64,000 bases of DNA from Neodiprion pinetum (lineage: Eukaryota > Arthropoda > Insecta > Hymenoptera > Diprionidae): the NCBI RefSeq assembly GCF_021155775.2, contig NC_060235.2, positions 17,234,693 through 17,298,692 of the forward strand, written 5' to 3'. The position numbers and the translations under genes are program-made. Under the pieces are notes generated by a model. That model was not told the origin of the DNA, did not search any database, and was given only the letters and a program-made list of their open reading frames with translations. Every line of letters begins with the position of its first letter. Position 1 is the first letter of the stretch. Shown here piece after piece: positions 25,291 through 38,458 of the stretch.

Positions 25291-28200
25291 TTCCTATCTT
25301 TCCGCTCATCCTATTTGTATGAATAGGTATGCATACATACAAACATGTATAATATATAATATATATATACATATAATAAGCGAAACTATCCTCGACAGAT
25401 GCAAAACAACTATTTATTAGATTCGATTAAACGCATGTAGGTAATAAAATTGATCTTTATATTCGGTTCGGTATTTGTCGTACGTTAGATTACATACTAA
25501 TAATTTTATTGATCGACGGTGGGAGTCAAATCGAAGAGTGAAAAGTTGAAGAAATTTCAGAAAATGGAATTCCGGTATGCACGCGTATTGTTCGAGATTA
25601 TAAATAATCAGAGATAAAAACGAAACGAGATGAAATGAAATGAAATGAAATTAAACGAAACTAAATGAAATGAAAACCCGGGTATCGCAACACCCGTTTT
25701 TCGCTCGCGTTGGTCATGTTGTCGTTATACTCACCGAGTGCTAGGGGGTTGTTGCCAGGCAGGTATTCCGTGCTCGTGTATACGTACGTATATACATATA
25801 CATACACGTGTTCATATATAGATATAAACATAGTTATATACTCGTACGTACATCCGCACGCTATGTACAAGCGATCTGTCTGCTGCCTGCCGACTGCCGG
25901 CTTGGTTTGGTTTGCCTTGATTGCCCCCGGATACAGAGCCCAAAGCTTTCATGTCACCCGGCAACGGCGACGTTTCCTTTCCTTTCTTTTCCTTTCCTTG
26001 CCTTACCTTTCGTCTGGTTAGTTTTTTGGAAAAATAATTACACGTGTTACCGCTGGTGCATTTGTCGATTTGTAATAATCTCTTACTATTGTTATAGGTA
26101 AACACCGTAACACGGTTAATCGATGTACGATAATTTTCTTACAAGCTGTATCAAGAGTAGCTAGTGCTTTTAGTGTTTGGAGAAACTTTGAAGGAAAGAA
26201 AATAGAAAATAGAATATAGGTTGAAGGAAAACTGTGGTATATTGTAATTACTCTCGTCACGTTTAAACTTGATGTTTATTAGCGCGGTTAATGTACATGC
26301 CTGTTATACGTATATAGTTGAATGGTTCTGTTTTCTTGTAGAAATTTTCGAATATAATACATGTAGTAAACAAGTGCACTGTTCACACTCGCGAACGAAA
26401 AAGTATTCTCTTGATTCTGTAACAGCAACAAATGAGCGTTGTGAATATATTATAGTTTGATTTTTTTTTGTTTATTTAATTTTTTTTCTATTCCCTCTAT
26501 GTCCTTAAAATTCATCAAGGAATATCGCGAATAACGTGTACCAAAATCCTTGATATAATATCGATGGGGTTAAAGAATGTGGCAACTCATGTGGTTAATA
26601 AATTATTGTATACACTTGTGATAAGGTTCGCGAGCAAAGTATCAACGGATATAGAAAAAACAATTGACGTTTATTCGCGAGCGTCAATCGAAGATTTTCA
26701 TAAACGGATAGAGAGAATGAGAGAAAAAGAGGAAAAACCGCGCGTGTCGATATAAAATGTACGTAAAGTCGATGTTGGGCCGGTTGGCTAGGCCTGGGTG
26801 ATGGGCGATGGTTGATGGATGATGGGTCGGCGTAGCTCTGGGTCGATCGATAACGCGGACGTGAAAGAGGAGCACCCAGGGGACCTCGAAGACGAAGGAG
26901 AAGAAAAAGAAGTATCATCGCACTCTCACTTTTTCCCTAATTCTAGTTTTTTTTCTTTATTCCCACCTCTAGTCATACTAGTCGCACACTTCCCGGAATT
27001 TTGCAACCAGAAGCTTAGCGCTTGTAAGCAACGCTTTTAGATACGTGCGGTGGGATATCGATCGCAAAGTGATCGAAGTGATCGATGTTGTGGTTATTGT
27101 ATGATAACGCAACGTTGAAACCATCCTGGCGAAGGAAGTCGGTCTCGCTTTATAAAGAAATAGAAAGAGAGAGAAAGAGAGAGGGAGAGAGAAAGAAAAA
27201 GTGGAGAACTGGCGCAACGTTTTGCCGCAGGCGTATATTATGTGATATTTCCGAATGTCGTGGACTTGACGTAACTGAAGTTACTTTTTATTTATTTTTA
27301 GTTTTTTTCGTTACGTTTTTCTTTCCCTTTCGCCTTACCTTCTCGATTCTATTTTTTTCACGAATCGATGCAGGTTGGTGGAAGAGGAAAAAAGCGGATA
27401 CATATGGGTAGTATTTCTTCTTTTTTTTTTTTATTTTATCCACGCACAAGAAATCTGATCCTTCACTGTGTTTAAGCATCACGCATAAGACGTCGAGCAT
27501 TGTCAGATCCGAAATGATGCGGTAATGGCAGAAAAATCTTTATCAAGCGATATGATTCTAGGGAAAAGTGTCAATGAGAGTTTATCTCTAAAAATTGTTT
27601 ATCAGAAATGTATTGAACCATCGTCGATCCGTGTAGTCATTTTTTTTTTTTTTTTTTTTGTTGTGTGACTCACTTATACGTTTCAGAACTTCTCCTGATT
27701 CGGCGGCTAGTATCAGCTCCATAATCTTAAAAACTCTCGACACTTGGTTATATTGACTAAATTATAGTGAAATCATATTACCATATTGTTAAATTCTATT
27801 TTTTCCGAGTCGAAGAAAGCTTTTCTTGACTTGAGTTTTACTTTTCAATTAAACCTTTAACTTTCGTTGTGTTTTTGTTGCTGGGATTTATTTTTCGTAT
27901 AATATGGTGGTTTTTATATCGTATAACTGATCGACGATACAAAAAAAATTGTTAAAACTTAATTACGATCGAATTTATATGCGAAATTTGGCAAAAGATG
28001 AATCGACAAACCGAGAGGAAGAGAGATAAAAAAAAATAAAGAGATAGAATGGTATTGCTCAATGAAACTGACGCATTTTAAGCACCAGCCACCGGGAATT
28101 CCGGCCTGTGTATGTATATGAACAACAACACAAGCTAGAACAGCGAGTCTAAGGAAGGGAGAATTATTGCATTAAAAAGAGGATTGTACATGAGTGGGTC

Positions 28201-28775
28201 AAGGAGAATCGCAAGCGTTGGGCTTTCACTTCCTTTACACGAGACTCTCCGACGCTGGATTGCAGCTATAATATACGTTTACTCCGTGTTCGCAACCACA
28301 CACAAATGAACGAATACTCACAACCGCTTAGACGAAACGAAGCGTTTCAGCTCTCGTATGATCATTATACATATACGTAAGGGAGAGCCGTGTCAGTTGT
28401 AAGAATTTTTACAAAATATTCTCTTTTCTCGCTCATTATTCATCAATTCTGACTGGTTATTGTTTTCCCAAATTCATTGACCTTCGCGCTTACTTTTTTT
28501 TTTTTTAGTTTAATAATAAGGCTCGTTGATATTATTAAGAATCGAATTAACACTTTGTATCACAGACACATCATGGGATAATCGTATCGAAAACATTTGT
28601 TTTCTCTCGATAAACGGTTTTTTTTTTTCCTATTGTTACTGTAACGTGAGTAGGATACTTTTTTCTTCTTTATATCTTTATAATATATTAAATGACAACA
28701 ATTTAACAAATCCGAGAAACACTTGTTGCATACAAAGAAAGCACTACCATTAGTGCAACAGATATGTGCCTATTT

Positions 28776-28959
28776 CATGAGAATGAAGTTGGTAACGTTA
28801 CTCTAAGGATGCGTGCTTACTCTAAATCATTACTCCGCACGTTTTTGAGATTTCTCAAATGTAGTAAGCTATGACAGACAAAACATAGTGTCATTTTGAT
28901 AACCTAACCTTTTTTTTCTCATGTTTCGTTACTTTAACGTTATCAACTTCAGCCTCATC
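28776..28959. mobile_element. small hairpin MITE, family G
   Basis: The left end ATGAGAATGAAGTTGGTAACGTTA is matched on the right by ATGAGGCTGAAGTTGATAACGTTA read in reverse complement. Terminal inverted repeats are about 24 bp with three mismatches, total length is about 184 bp, and there is no coding capacity. It lies in E74 intron 1, about 0.8 kb before exon 2. Confidence 0.7.
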
Positions 28960-29786
28960 CCATTTCTTAGACTCGGTGCATCGAAGCCGTTCTTCGTTGC
29001 TCTGAGAAATACGGCTCTAAACAGATTGATCTACTCGGTTTTTTTTTTAATATCCTTTTCTTCTTGTTGTTAGTGTTTTTTTTAAATTGGCGAAGGAATA
29101 GTGTAAGGAATAAGCATGGAAAAATTAGTAGGATTTGAACAGTGTTACAAGTGACATCTACGGCTGTATTTTGTAAACAAATAAAAATCTTCTACTCCGA
29201 ATCATAACCTTCAAATTCCAACTGCGTCACTTGTATAGTCAAAGCATCTTAGTTCGAGGTAGTTCACGTCATTTATGAACAACGCTCATGGTTCGCGTAC
29301 TAGACGAAAGCATAGCGGAAGGTAAATATTTACATTCGGGTTCAGAAAACAGACAATTGGACACAAGGCAAGGGGAGGATTTGCATAAATTCTGCGAAAC
29401 GTTGGTGAACAAAAGCGGGACAGGTAGCTCCGTAAATGACTTGACATAGATGACATATTATCCGCAAGATGGCGGAGTTGTCTTCACCGGTAACATTTGA
29501 CACTCTGTTACCTACACGTATCGCGTCGTAAAAACATTCTTCCTCAAAAAAGCTAACCCCCCTAATATACATTATAAATATAATGTGTAAAATTTTATTT
29601 CTCTCTCAACTTTCTTCGTCGTCAGAGGTTATATTTTGCATTCGGAATCATAATTATCACGCAATAACGACGAGATTCTTTTTTTTTTTTTCCAAGTCAG
29701 ACTAAAAATAATGAAAAATTGAAAGAAGAAGCAGAAATATCGAAAATGTACTCTAACGGCTATGTCAATGTTTTCTCTAATTCCAG

Positions 29787-30035
29787 TCGACACGAGGGAA
29801 CTTCAACCGGCACACGACACGGGGGATAAAGAGGTACTCGGATTGGCCAGCATCAAGGCGGAGCCCGGTTCGACAACCGGTGCGAGACTACTTCACGACA
29901 TACTTTCTCAGCACCCCCAGCAGCATGGCATTGCCGGATTGCAGAACGGGTATGCTCGTCATTTAACCACTGCTCACGGACAGATGGGACAGCAAGGGTA
30001 CTCGAATGGATCGCTCGCCACGACGAACACCCCTG
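29787..30035 (+). CDS. Eip74EF: E74 exon 2
   Basis: Joined in phase 1 to exon 1, this 249-bp exon encodes DTRELQPAHDTGDKEVLGLA and then IKAEPGSTTGARLLHDILSQHPQQHG, ending NTP plus one base. The acceptor is TTCCAG and the donor is GTCAGT (weaker than consensus). It lies in the long region before the ETS domain that is of low complexity and poorly conserved in the family. IKAEP is a VKxE/IKxE-type sumoylation consensus (inference). Its length is a multiple of three with both ends in phase 1, so the exon could be skipped without changing frame. Confidence 0.85.
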
Positions 30036-31379
30036 GTCAGTTTATCCTCATGCATTAGTCTTGATTCAACGAATTGAGAAATGTCCAGTTGCGGTCAATG
30101 TTGTTCTTGTTGTATTTTTCTTTTTCTTTTTTTCTTTCTTTCTTTCTTTCTTCATTTTCCTTACAGCTATGACCGAAAAACATTACAGTTTTGGCCACAA
30201 AATTAATGTCAATTTTGTTCCTCTTGTAGTAAGGGAAATTTGGTGCGATCTCGTGTTACTGTAATTCTTTTATATTAATAAGTCGCCGATCGCACTATTT
30301 ATAGATAGATATGTTATGTTCTTCCGACTGTTTTTGCGATAATTTGATACTATCGACGTATCAGAAATCGATGATGTTTGAGGGCATATTTTCAATGGAA
30401 ATAATCTAATCGACTATTACGAAGAAACAGATTTTGTGCGTCTGTACTTTATAATCGGAAAATGTACAAACATTGACCATTACTAAATTAGGCAAACTAA
30501 ATTTTTTTCAGTCATTCCAGTAACGATACTCATTTTACCATAGAATTTTATCGTTACTGTAACAATGAAATTTTTCTTAGTCAAATTCTATTCTATTCTT
30601 TTTATATCCAGCCTGTGTTGCGAGACTGTGTTTTTTCTATTCCCACCTATTATATATTATACACATGCACACACACACACACGCACACACACATATATGT
30701 ATTACATTTGGATAAACAGACGGTATTGTGACGGTTTTTTTTAATTTTATTTTTTTTTTTCGTTTCATTTCAAATCCTTACGCGACACAATATCTGCGGT
30801 TTTGACAGTAACAACAATCAGTTTACGTTTACTCGTTCACTCTTTATCTTTTCTTCTTCCTGTATGATATTTCCACTCTCGTTATTCTAGAACTGGGATT
30901 CTCGGAAGTGGTATACGTGGTTTTTAATATGGCCTTAACCGTAATCGGCTTTGAGCAATTATTCTATAAATTGATGTTGTGCACTATATTATTCGGCGTA
31001 ATTTATTCTTATACAGTACTTGGAACAATTTTTTTTGTTTTTTTTCTTTATCACCACCCTGTGCACAGAATTTTGATCGCGATGCGAATATATTCATATA
31101 TTACTATTTTCATTTGAAACTATATACATGTACAATCACATTTAAATCTTCTTCCCTGTACGAATGATCCTATTTCTTTTTTTTATTCCTCAATCATTTA
31201 AGGTATACGTTTGACAGCGAGAAAAACAGTATGAAACGGAATATCCGCGATTACCGCGAGATATAATCTGTGATTTACTTATAAGATGATTTGGCTGCAA
31301 CAGAGGGGTTGGGGAAAGGAAATGTGATATGTTAATAAAACTACGATTACGAAAAATTAAAATTTGTCCGTTTTCACAG
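30036..31379 (+). other. Eip74EF: E74 intron 2
   Basis: This 1.34-kb intron begins GTCAGT and ends TTTTCACAG. It has a T/TTCT tract near 30,116-30,152 and a CA tract near 30,664-30,692. No gene is seen inside. Confidence 0.8.
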
Positions 31380-31547
31380 GCGGTGGATCACTGCCGGCGA
31401 GTCCGGCTGACAGCGGTGTCAGCGATGTTGAATCCAGCACATCTTCAGGCGGGAACGAAGACGCTAATATGTTGCTCAAGGCGCGTCTAAATCCAAACTC
31501 GGCGCTGCAATCCACGCTGGCTTCCCATCACTCCCACTTGACGACAG
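31380..31547 (+). CDS. Eip74EF: E74 exon 3
   Basis: A 168-bp phase 1-1 exon reading GGGSLPASPADSGVSDVESS then TSSGGNEDANMLLKARLNP, ending SHLTT plus one base. The acceptor is TTTTCACAG and the donor is a perfect GTAAGT. The SPADSGVSDVESS segment is an acidic serine-rich stretch typical of a phosphorylated activation or degron-like region, and resembles the conserved segment I associate with insect E74 proteins. No internal stop occurs and the frame joins both neighbours exactly. Confidence 0.88.
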
Positions 31548-31837
31548 GTAAGTCGAATGAACAATTTCTGCACACGTATCATCATTATCAGGATTTTTCT
31601 GGTACGAGACTAATTGGAAGAAGAAGACGATGAATATGAAGAGGAGGTCTCAAACTGTCCATAAGGAATTGGCGAAAGTAGTCGGAAGACTGCTGGAAGA
31701 TGCAGAGAATTCAGCCGTCTGAAATTTAATTTCTCTCTCTATCTACCCTGTGTGATTCCTTTTTTATTTCACTGGTTGGTCCGCCGATCATACCGTATAA
31801 CGCGTCCGCATTGTCGAAACTTGAATTTTGAACGCAG
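31548..31837 (+). other. Eip74EF: E74 intron 3
   Basis: A short 290-bp intron starting GTAAGT and ending GAACGCAG. The polypyrimidine tract before the acceptor is weak. Confidence 0.75.
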
Positions 31838-32107
31838 CTCTGGGACGATCAGCATGTCACAGTCCGGGCGTCTACCAGACGACTGCCGGTGGTTTCCTCA
31901 CGCCCTCTTACCAGCATCCCCATCATCAACACGCCCCGGCCAGCTATCACCATCCGCACAGAAGTAGCCCTCCTCATCACCACCATGCCGGCAATAATCA
32001 CGGCATGGGACCGGCCATGGGACCACCGCCAGGCCACCACCATCACCACCACCACCATCACCAGCACCAAAGTTTACAGCATCTTCACTACCGCCAACCA
32101 CCGACAC
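31838..32107 (+). CDS. Eip74EF: E74 exon 4, histidine-rich
   Basis: A 270-bp phase 1-1 exon encoding LGRSACHSPGVYQTTAGGFL then TPSYQHPHHQHAP and a His-rich tract with nine consecutive histidines, ending RQPPT plus one base before GTGAGT. The tract comes from a CAC/CAT repeat, so its length may vary between individuals. His/Gln-rich runs are common in insect transcription factors. The frame is open only in this phase relative to the flanking exons. The acceptor (GAACGCAG) has a poor pyrimidine tract. Confidence 0.82.
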
Positions 32108-32644
32108 GTGAGTTGTCCTTTATCTTTATACGTTGTGTTTGCGCGGTATGTTTTAAGCTCGAATCGCTGTACCTGCGTTGTCGTTGGATAGATGATGTGA
32201 AATATCAATATCATTCACCCGCCGTTCGGAATAGCAGTTCTCAGATTCAGCGGAAAGATTTTTTTGCGACGATCGGTCTTAAAGAGAATCTTGCCGAAGC
32301 TCGTTGATACATTATTTATTCTCATCAACGTACCAGCTGTCTGTGACTTATATAGGTATAATAACCTGAAATCGGGTTTTCTCAAATTCCGACAACATAT
32401 GGGTGGAAATGGATTGGAGTGTTCTTTTTTTCTCTCTTTCTTTACATCGGAGAACACGTGACCGGCTGCCAGCTGCTTATTATAGTACCCACTGTTTCGT
32501 GGCGCAATGCAAGGAGAAAAGAAAAGAAAAGAAAAGAAAACTGCATGCAACGCGTTGTGCAGGAAGTGAATCTGGGACGTCGAGAGTACATAGTCGACTT
32601 TTTTTATAGGTGTACAAAAGTACATGTAGTAGGTAACAAACTCT

Positions 32645-32663
32645 CATCATCATCATCATCATT

Positions 32664-32699
<36 letters not shown>
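32645..32699. repeat. (ATC)n microsatellite
   Basis: A near-perfect CAT/ATC trinucleotide run of about 55 bp with one TT interruption. Confidence 0.95.
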
Positions 32700-33379
32700 G
32701 TGATCATCGTCTTAGTATGCGGTAAACCTGTACCACACGTTGTAACTGGGTCACGAGCGACTCGCCGGTGATATTTTCAATCTCCGTTTGCCGCCGGTAT
32801 TGTGGAATTGTATTTACCGTCTACCATGCAGCACCAGCACCAGCACCAGCAGCAGCAGAAACAGAATTGTGTACGTGCCTGTGTTTATCTGTTGCTTTCT
32901 TAAATATGTATATAAATATACACACACACACAGGCACATGCATATATATATCGCAAACTTGCAACGGGTTCCCTTTCACTTAGTGATACTTCAAACGAAC
33001 TCAGCAGCTCGCTAGATATAATCGCGCAGTGTTATACATATATTGTCCGGCAACTTGTGTGTCCAACAGCATTATTACTAAGTCACTGTGATACCGTGTA
33101 ATCGTGAAAAACTGATCGATTTCGTCACTCCCCCATTATCCCTTAACTTCCCTAGCTATACAACTCTTTTTTTTTTAATATTATTTTTTTTTTTTTTTTT
33201 TTTTTATCACACTGTTGGAAAAAAAATATTACTATTTGAGAAACGAAAGAATTATTTTCGTCCTTCTGTCAATACATATATAGCGAGAAAAAACGAATGA
33301 AATATAAAGTTGTATTCCTTAAATTTATATTTAATTCGATTTATCTCACTTGTTATTACTTGTTTTCGCCTGTAGCTTC

Positions 33380-33665
33380 GAAACCAAAAGTTTGCCCATT
33401 TCCATTTTGGTCTCAAAAAAAAGTTTCGTGTTTTGACTAAGAATTTTTGAAAAAAATTTGAAGCAATCGATTGGGTCTATAGGTTTGATAATTGGGTTTT
33501 CGTGTTTTTTGGAGCAGTAAAATCAAACCCGTGATCCTAAAAATGTAAAACTCTGTGCAAGATGTTTCTTTTTTGGTACACTCTACACCATATTTGAAAA
33601 TAACAAAAATCGCCGATCGTGAAGGTCAGATGTAGGTCGGTTTGGGGTGGAATGCCTCATTTATG
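33380..33665. mobile_element. diverged right end of family A element
   Basis: The final bases GGTCGGTTTGGGGTGGAATGCCTCAT parallel the right end of the 660-1,324 element (GGTCGAGTTGGCGTGGAATGCCCCAT), and GATCGTGAAGGTC precedes them where the other has GATCGGGGTCC. The matching left end is not evident, so it is a truncated or decayed copy. The left boundary given here is approximate. Confidence 0.45.
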
Positions 33666-34082
33666 CATGCGTACAATTTTGCAGTTTTAAAACATTTTGA
33701 AAATTCAACTTAAATTATTACTGTCTGTAAGGTGTGTAACAGATATAACCTCTCGATGCTGAATTTTCCTACGAAATTCATTATAGTTGGAAGAAATATA
33801 ATTTGGTCGTCTTTAACAGGGAAAGAAAAAGAAAAATAAAAGCAAACAGCACCTTTTCACAGGCGCACGGATATACTTGTTCGCGTCTGCGTCGCGGTCG
33901 TACAACCAGTACAAGGTGGGGAAAGTCCGGAGGAGACTCGCCGTTTCCCCCTTATACCTGCAATTGATATTGTACAGGTATACAAATTACAAAATCATTA
34001 TGACGCAACGCGGCTACAGCCACTTACGTACCTACTCATGGTTATTATTATACAATCCTCGCAACGGGCACATTTACACTTT

Positions 34083-34320
34083 TATTCTCTCTCTCTCTCT
34101 CTCTCTCTCTCTGAAGATGCCTGTATGCAATTTTAATACGCGTATATTTTCTCATGTACACCACCGGGTAGGTAACTGTATGTATCGCATGTTCTACAAT
34201 ATTATCATTCGCCGATTTTTTTATTTTTCACATTATGCTTTATTCGAATCCGCGTCTTACTTTCTTTTTTTTTCGTTTTCCATTTTTTTTTAACACACAC
34301 ATCTCTCTCTCTCTCTCTCT
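34083..34320. repeat. two CT tracts
   Basis: CT dinucleotide runs at about 34,087-34,113 and 34,302-34,320, separated by non-repetitive AT-rich sequence and followed by a CA run near 34,360. Confidence 0.9.
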
Positions 34321-34571
34321 ATCAGAATGTTTTTTAATGATTTCATTTCCGACACACAGGCACACACACACACACTCACACACACTCTTGGATGGATAGC
34401 ATATTATTCGTTCTTGCGTATACACAAGTGTTCAGGTGTGTCGACATGAGATGTTCAAAAGTATGTGTAAATTATATAGAGGTATGCATATACGAAATTA
34501 CCGCTGCTGCGTGCATCGTGTATGGTATAGAACAATTCTGTATAAACTTTGGAAAAGCTTTTGTATGCTAA

Positions 34572-34632
34572 TGCGATCTTTAATGTCAACGAACGAACAA
34601 GAGAACGAACGAACGAACGAACGAACGAACGA
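34572..34632. repeat. (AACG)n microsatellite
   Basis: A GAAC/AACG tetranucleotide run with one AAGAG interruption. Confidence 0.95.
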
Positions 34633-35420
34633 GAGGAACTGAGACAGATAGAATTATAGAACAGAAAATTAGTGGTGAGGAGGTAAGAGAGAAACGCGAC
34701 GAAGAAGAATAAGAAGACGGAACAGCAAATAATCTATACTTATTTCCGCACTATACATACCGTTTAACATCACTTGTTTCTTTTTTGTTTTTGGCACGAA
34801 TTTGCGGTATGTTTTCCCATGCCGATGTAAACGCGATGCATTTATACGGTGCGTGTGTGTTTAAAAAAAAAAATAGAGAAGGAGACACGGCAACGAGCTA
34901 GAAAAAAAGAAAGGGGGGAGGGAATTTGTAAAAAAAAAAAATAAATAAATGTGACTTCTCGCGGTTGTTGCTGCCAGTGGCGTGACGGTCGCGAAGAGAC
35001 GAGACGAGAGGAGACGAGAGAGAAAGAGAGAGGGATAGAAATGGATGTCCTGGTTGCCCTAGATCAAGTATTTCGCCGGTGTATTTTTAAAGCGCCGCAA
35101 GCAAGAGAGACGCGTCAGCCGGCTTTAGGTGTGTACCCTATACCTATAAACCTAAAGTTTAAATTGCCGCGAGAATAAGGCTCATGGCTCATCGCCACAC
35201 GGTTTTTCACCTCTACAATTAAATGCCGCTTCTGTGCATTCGTTCGAATCTATGTCTCTCTGCGTCACATACATAAGCATATACTAATCGTTATATGTTT
35301 ATACCTACGTATGTATGCACCCATTTACTTTCTGCTTGCGTATATAACTGCACACTGCGCGACGATGCTCGGTGAAAAAATAGAATAAAATTTTACCAGG
35401 CTGCTGATGCTTATACTATC

Positions 35421-35547
<127 letters not shown>

Positions 35548-37793
35548 CTTGTACCGGTATCACAGTAATCCACGATTCATGTATACACACCTATATTAGA
35601 TTATCGCGCAACGGCTGGCTAACGATAACCAATCACTTTCAACGCAATAGATATATTATAATTCGTTCTTAATTGCAATTATGGCCCGACAAAATTCCTG
35701 AATATACCCGTGAAATGAATGATATTGCTGAATCGACATTTATAGTTCGACATACGAGCGGCGTCACTTTTTATGGTATTACACATACGTTATACGAAAG
35801 CGTATAACTGCTCGAAACGAGTTACGAAAATTCTCAGCCCTAATAAAGTTATCCACGTTGCGTCGTTTATACCGTCGAAGGATCGTAGCCGCGGCCTCTG
35901 ACCAAAGAAAATTGACCAATATTATACCTTGAAAAAGTGAAATCTGCGCACGAGGTGCCGCTGGTGCGGATGGTTACGCAAACGATATTATAATATTATT
36001 ATTATTATTGTTGTTTTATTCGTTCGGTTGAAAATCGAACGGCGAAACTTTGCGTTAGGTGTAATAATATACGCTGACAATTATAGGTGGGGTATGTATA
36101 TAAAAATAAAATTTGTCACGCGTCTTTCTAGCCGATGATAGAATATAAATATCGTGTGTTTTATAAATCGTTATCATATATGTATATTGTATATATCATG
36201 ATATAATACACAGCGGCTGAATACGCGTATGATAATATTAAAACGGATCGCGTTTGTCATGGCGAAAATATGTCATTTGTTTCTTATACCGCCAATCGCG
36301 CCGAGTATCAAATCTTGCATATTAATACATGCTGCTTGAATTCTCTGTAGTTGTATAATTGTTATCATACACATGCGTGAATTTCGTTTTGGACTATGTT
36401 ATGTTGTCTTCGATAGGGTGCGAGACTTTTTTTTTGCTACATTTAATTGTACGCGCACGCTATTCATGTATGCTATCAAAAATACAAACTGCAGATATAT
36501 ATATAGCTCGATTCTGTTTTTTTTTCTGCTTCTTATTCATTCTTCGAGAAAATGATAAAATCTGAAATTTGTCGTTTTATGGAAGTGCAGGGTGAAAAAG
36601 TGAAAAAAGGAAAACGCGGGAGAAAAAATGAAATAATAAATAAAACACTTGGACCGGTTAAAACTTCGTACACATCTCGTTTCTTATTTAGCTACTAGAG
36701 GTATAAATATGCACGGGCTGTGTAGAAGTGTGTGCGTTATGTTCACATACCGACGTGCAACAGTTATACGATGATTGGACGGTTTAAAAATAATTGCTTT
36801 TTTCGTTTTTCCCAACAAATCCTCGTACCGAGTTTTATGTACGTAACTGAGGTGTTTGTGTGTGTGTGTGTTTGTTTGTGTTTACGGGAGTGGGTCTGTG
36901 TGATATGTATAAGAACACCCACTGGGTCAACGACGATACGGATAATATGTATTTATACACTCTCGCGTGATATATACATATGTATATGTATATCTGTAGT
37001 ACAGGAATTTTATACAGAGAAATTTCGTCATTGCAGCAGAAGAAACAGTACAGAAATCTCTAGTCAGGCTTGCAAAAATGTTACACTTGGGGTACATTTC
37101 ATTCATTTATTTATTTCTTTGTTCGTCACAGTAATTACTATACATGCGTACGTAGTTGCGGTTTAAATATTAGTAATTAGTGTAATTTGTACATGCGATG
37201 TAAGAAATTGAAAAGAAAAATTTCTCGGACAAGGAAATTTTGAAGTATGGAAGCAGGTTGATAAGGAAGCTTAATATACATTGGAATGAATTTTTTTTTT
37301 GCCCTTCTTTTCTCTTTTTTTTTCTTGCAAATTCGTCAATCGCTCGATGAAACGGAAGAGCTACTACTAGTGCATATACGAATGTGCGATCCAACTTCGT
37401 TTTTATTCACGCTTGAAATATCTGATAAAACAAACAGTTATAATAGTTGGGTAAATATAAAAAAAATAAAACTCGATTCGCGTTGATACTGTGTAGCAAT
37501 CGTAGGTTTTTTTTTTTACCCATGTTGTACAAAAGGTTGCAACATCGCGTTGCGTGCGTATACCGTGTAATAGAGATAAAGGTAATATTACGTGTATGTG
37601 TGTGTGAGCGCGCATGTGAAGAAGGAAACTGAGGAGAGGTGGTCGTCGTTTCGCGTGCAACGCCACTCGAAGAATAAGAAGAAATAAAGAAGAAGAAGAG
37701 AGGAGGAAGATGAAAGTGTGGACGGGAAGTGAGCCGAGCCGCCGCTAAGCAGGGGATAACGGGCCACGCCTTCGACCTCCCCACCGTCTCGGC

Positions 37794-37867
37794 GACCTAG
37801 ACCTAGACCTAGACTTAGACCTAGACCCAGACCTAGACGTGGTCGTCGTCCTAGTCCTAGTCCTAGA
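37794..37867. repeat. CTAGAC / CCTAGT hexamer array
   Basis: About seven imperfect CTAGAC units (37,797-37,838) are followed, after a GTCGTC spacer, by three CCTAGT units. The first and second halves are near-complementary, so the array could fold back weakly. It borders a purine-rich and (CTC)n stretch. Confidence 0.85.
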
Positions 37868-38233
37868 GACCGCGCGCCGCGAGAAGCGCGAGAGAATAGC
37901 GGAGCAGCGGAAAGGAAAGGAAAGTAAGGGAAAGGAAGGGGGATACAAGCTTCGCCTCCTCCTCCTTCTCCTCCTCCTCCTCCTCCTCCTCCTCATCGAC
38001 GTCATAGTCGTTTTATTTTCAATTCGAGCACCTATCTAGCGCGGCACAACGCGCACACAACCGCCTTCTCTACCGCATTCGCCGGGTTTTCATAGAACAG
38101 GAAATTAACAAGGATGCATCTAACGTGCAGTATAGAATTGAAGAGCTGTGGAAACAGAAATATGATACAACGAAAATTTGAAAGTGCAGCTGAAGTTCAT
38201 CGAGGTGAATTTATGATCTTAGGTTTGATACAT

Positions 38234-38458
38234 CCTTGAGGTAAGTGTACCAGTTATTGACCTTTTTTCGTTGCATCTGTTTGACCCTTAGTTCTGAAAT
38301 TATCAAAAAATAAATTTATTGTCTACGACCCTCTAGCAATTGGTTTTAGTCATCGAGAAATTCGCAATTTGTGCCGTCGGTGTATAATTTTGCAATATAA
38401 AAAGGGGTCAATAATTGGGTGTAAACGTGTCAATACCTGGTACACACGTACCTTGAAG
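38234..38458. mobile_element. small hairpin MITE, family H
   Basis: The left end CCTTGAGGTAAGTGTACCAG continues TTATTGACC. The right end, read in reverse complement, is CTTCAAGGTACGTGTGTACCAGGTATTGAC. A second GGTCAATAATT copy of the inner arm lies at about 38,405. Length is about 225 bp and it is non-coding. The GGTAAGT within the left end looks like a splice donor but belongs to the element. Confidence 0.65.

Larger units (their letters stand above)
12934..29786 (+). other. Eip74EF: E74 intron 1 (16.9 kb)
   Basis: The intron starts GTGAGT and ends TTCCAG. No second gene inside is supported. It holds many simple repeats: TTCT (13,038-13,080), GA and CT tracts (14,383-14,475), AC (15,633-15,710), AAAG (16,910-16,941), T (17,059-17,087), A (20,262-20,290) and TA/GA (20,607-20,676). 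It also holds transposon-like pieces at 15,178, 19,552, 24,499 and 28,776. A GC-rich patch at 25,030-25,290 contains a nuclear-receptor-like direct repeat. The longest open frames are low-complexity and were not called. Confidence 0.8.

Noticed and set aside
26819..27040. Open frame with DNADVKEEHPGDLEDEGEEKE, considered as an alternative first exon of E74
   Set aside because: No donor in phase 1 follows the acidic part, so it cannot splice in frame to the E74 exons; the rest is low complexity.
38240..38246. GAGGTAAGT as a splice donor of an unknown exon
   Set aside because: It is part of the terminal inverted repeat of a MITE and has no open exon in front of it.
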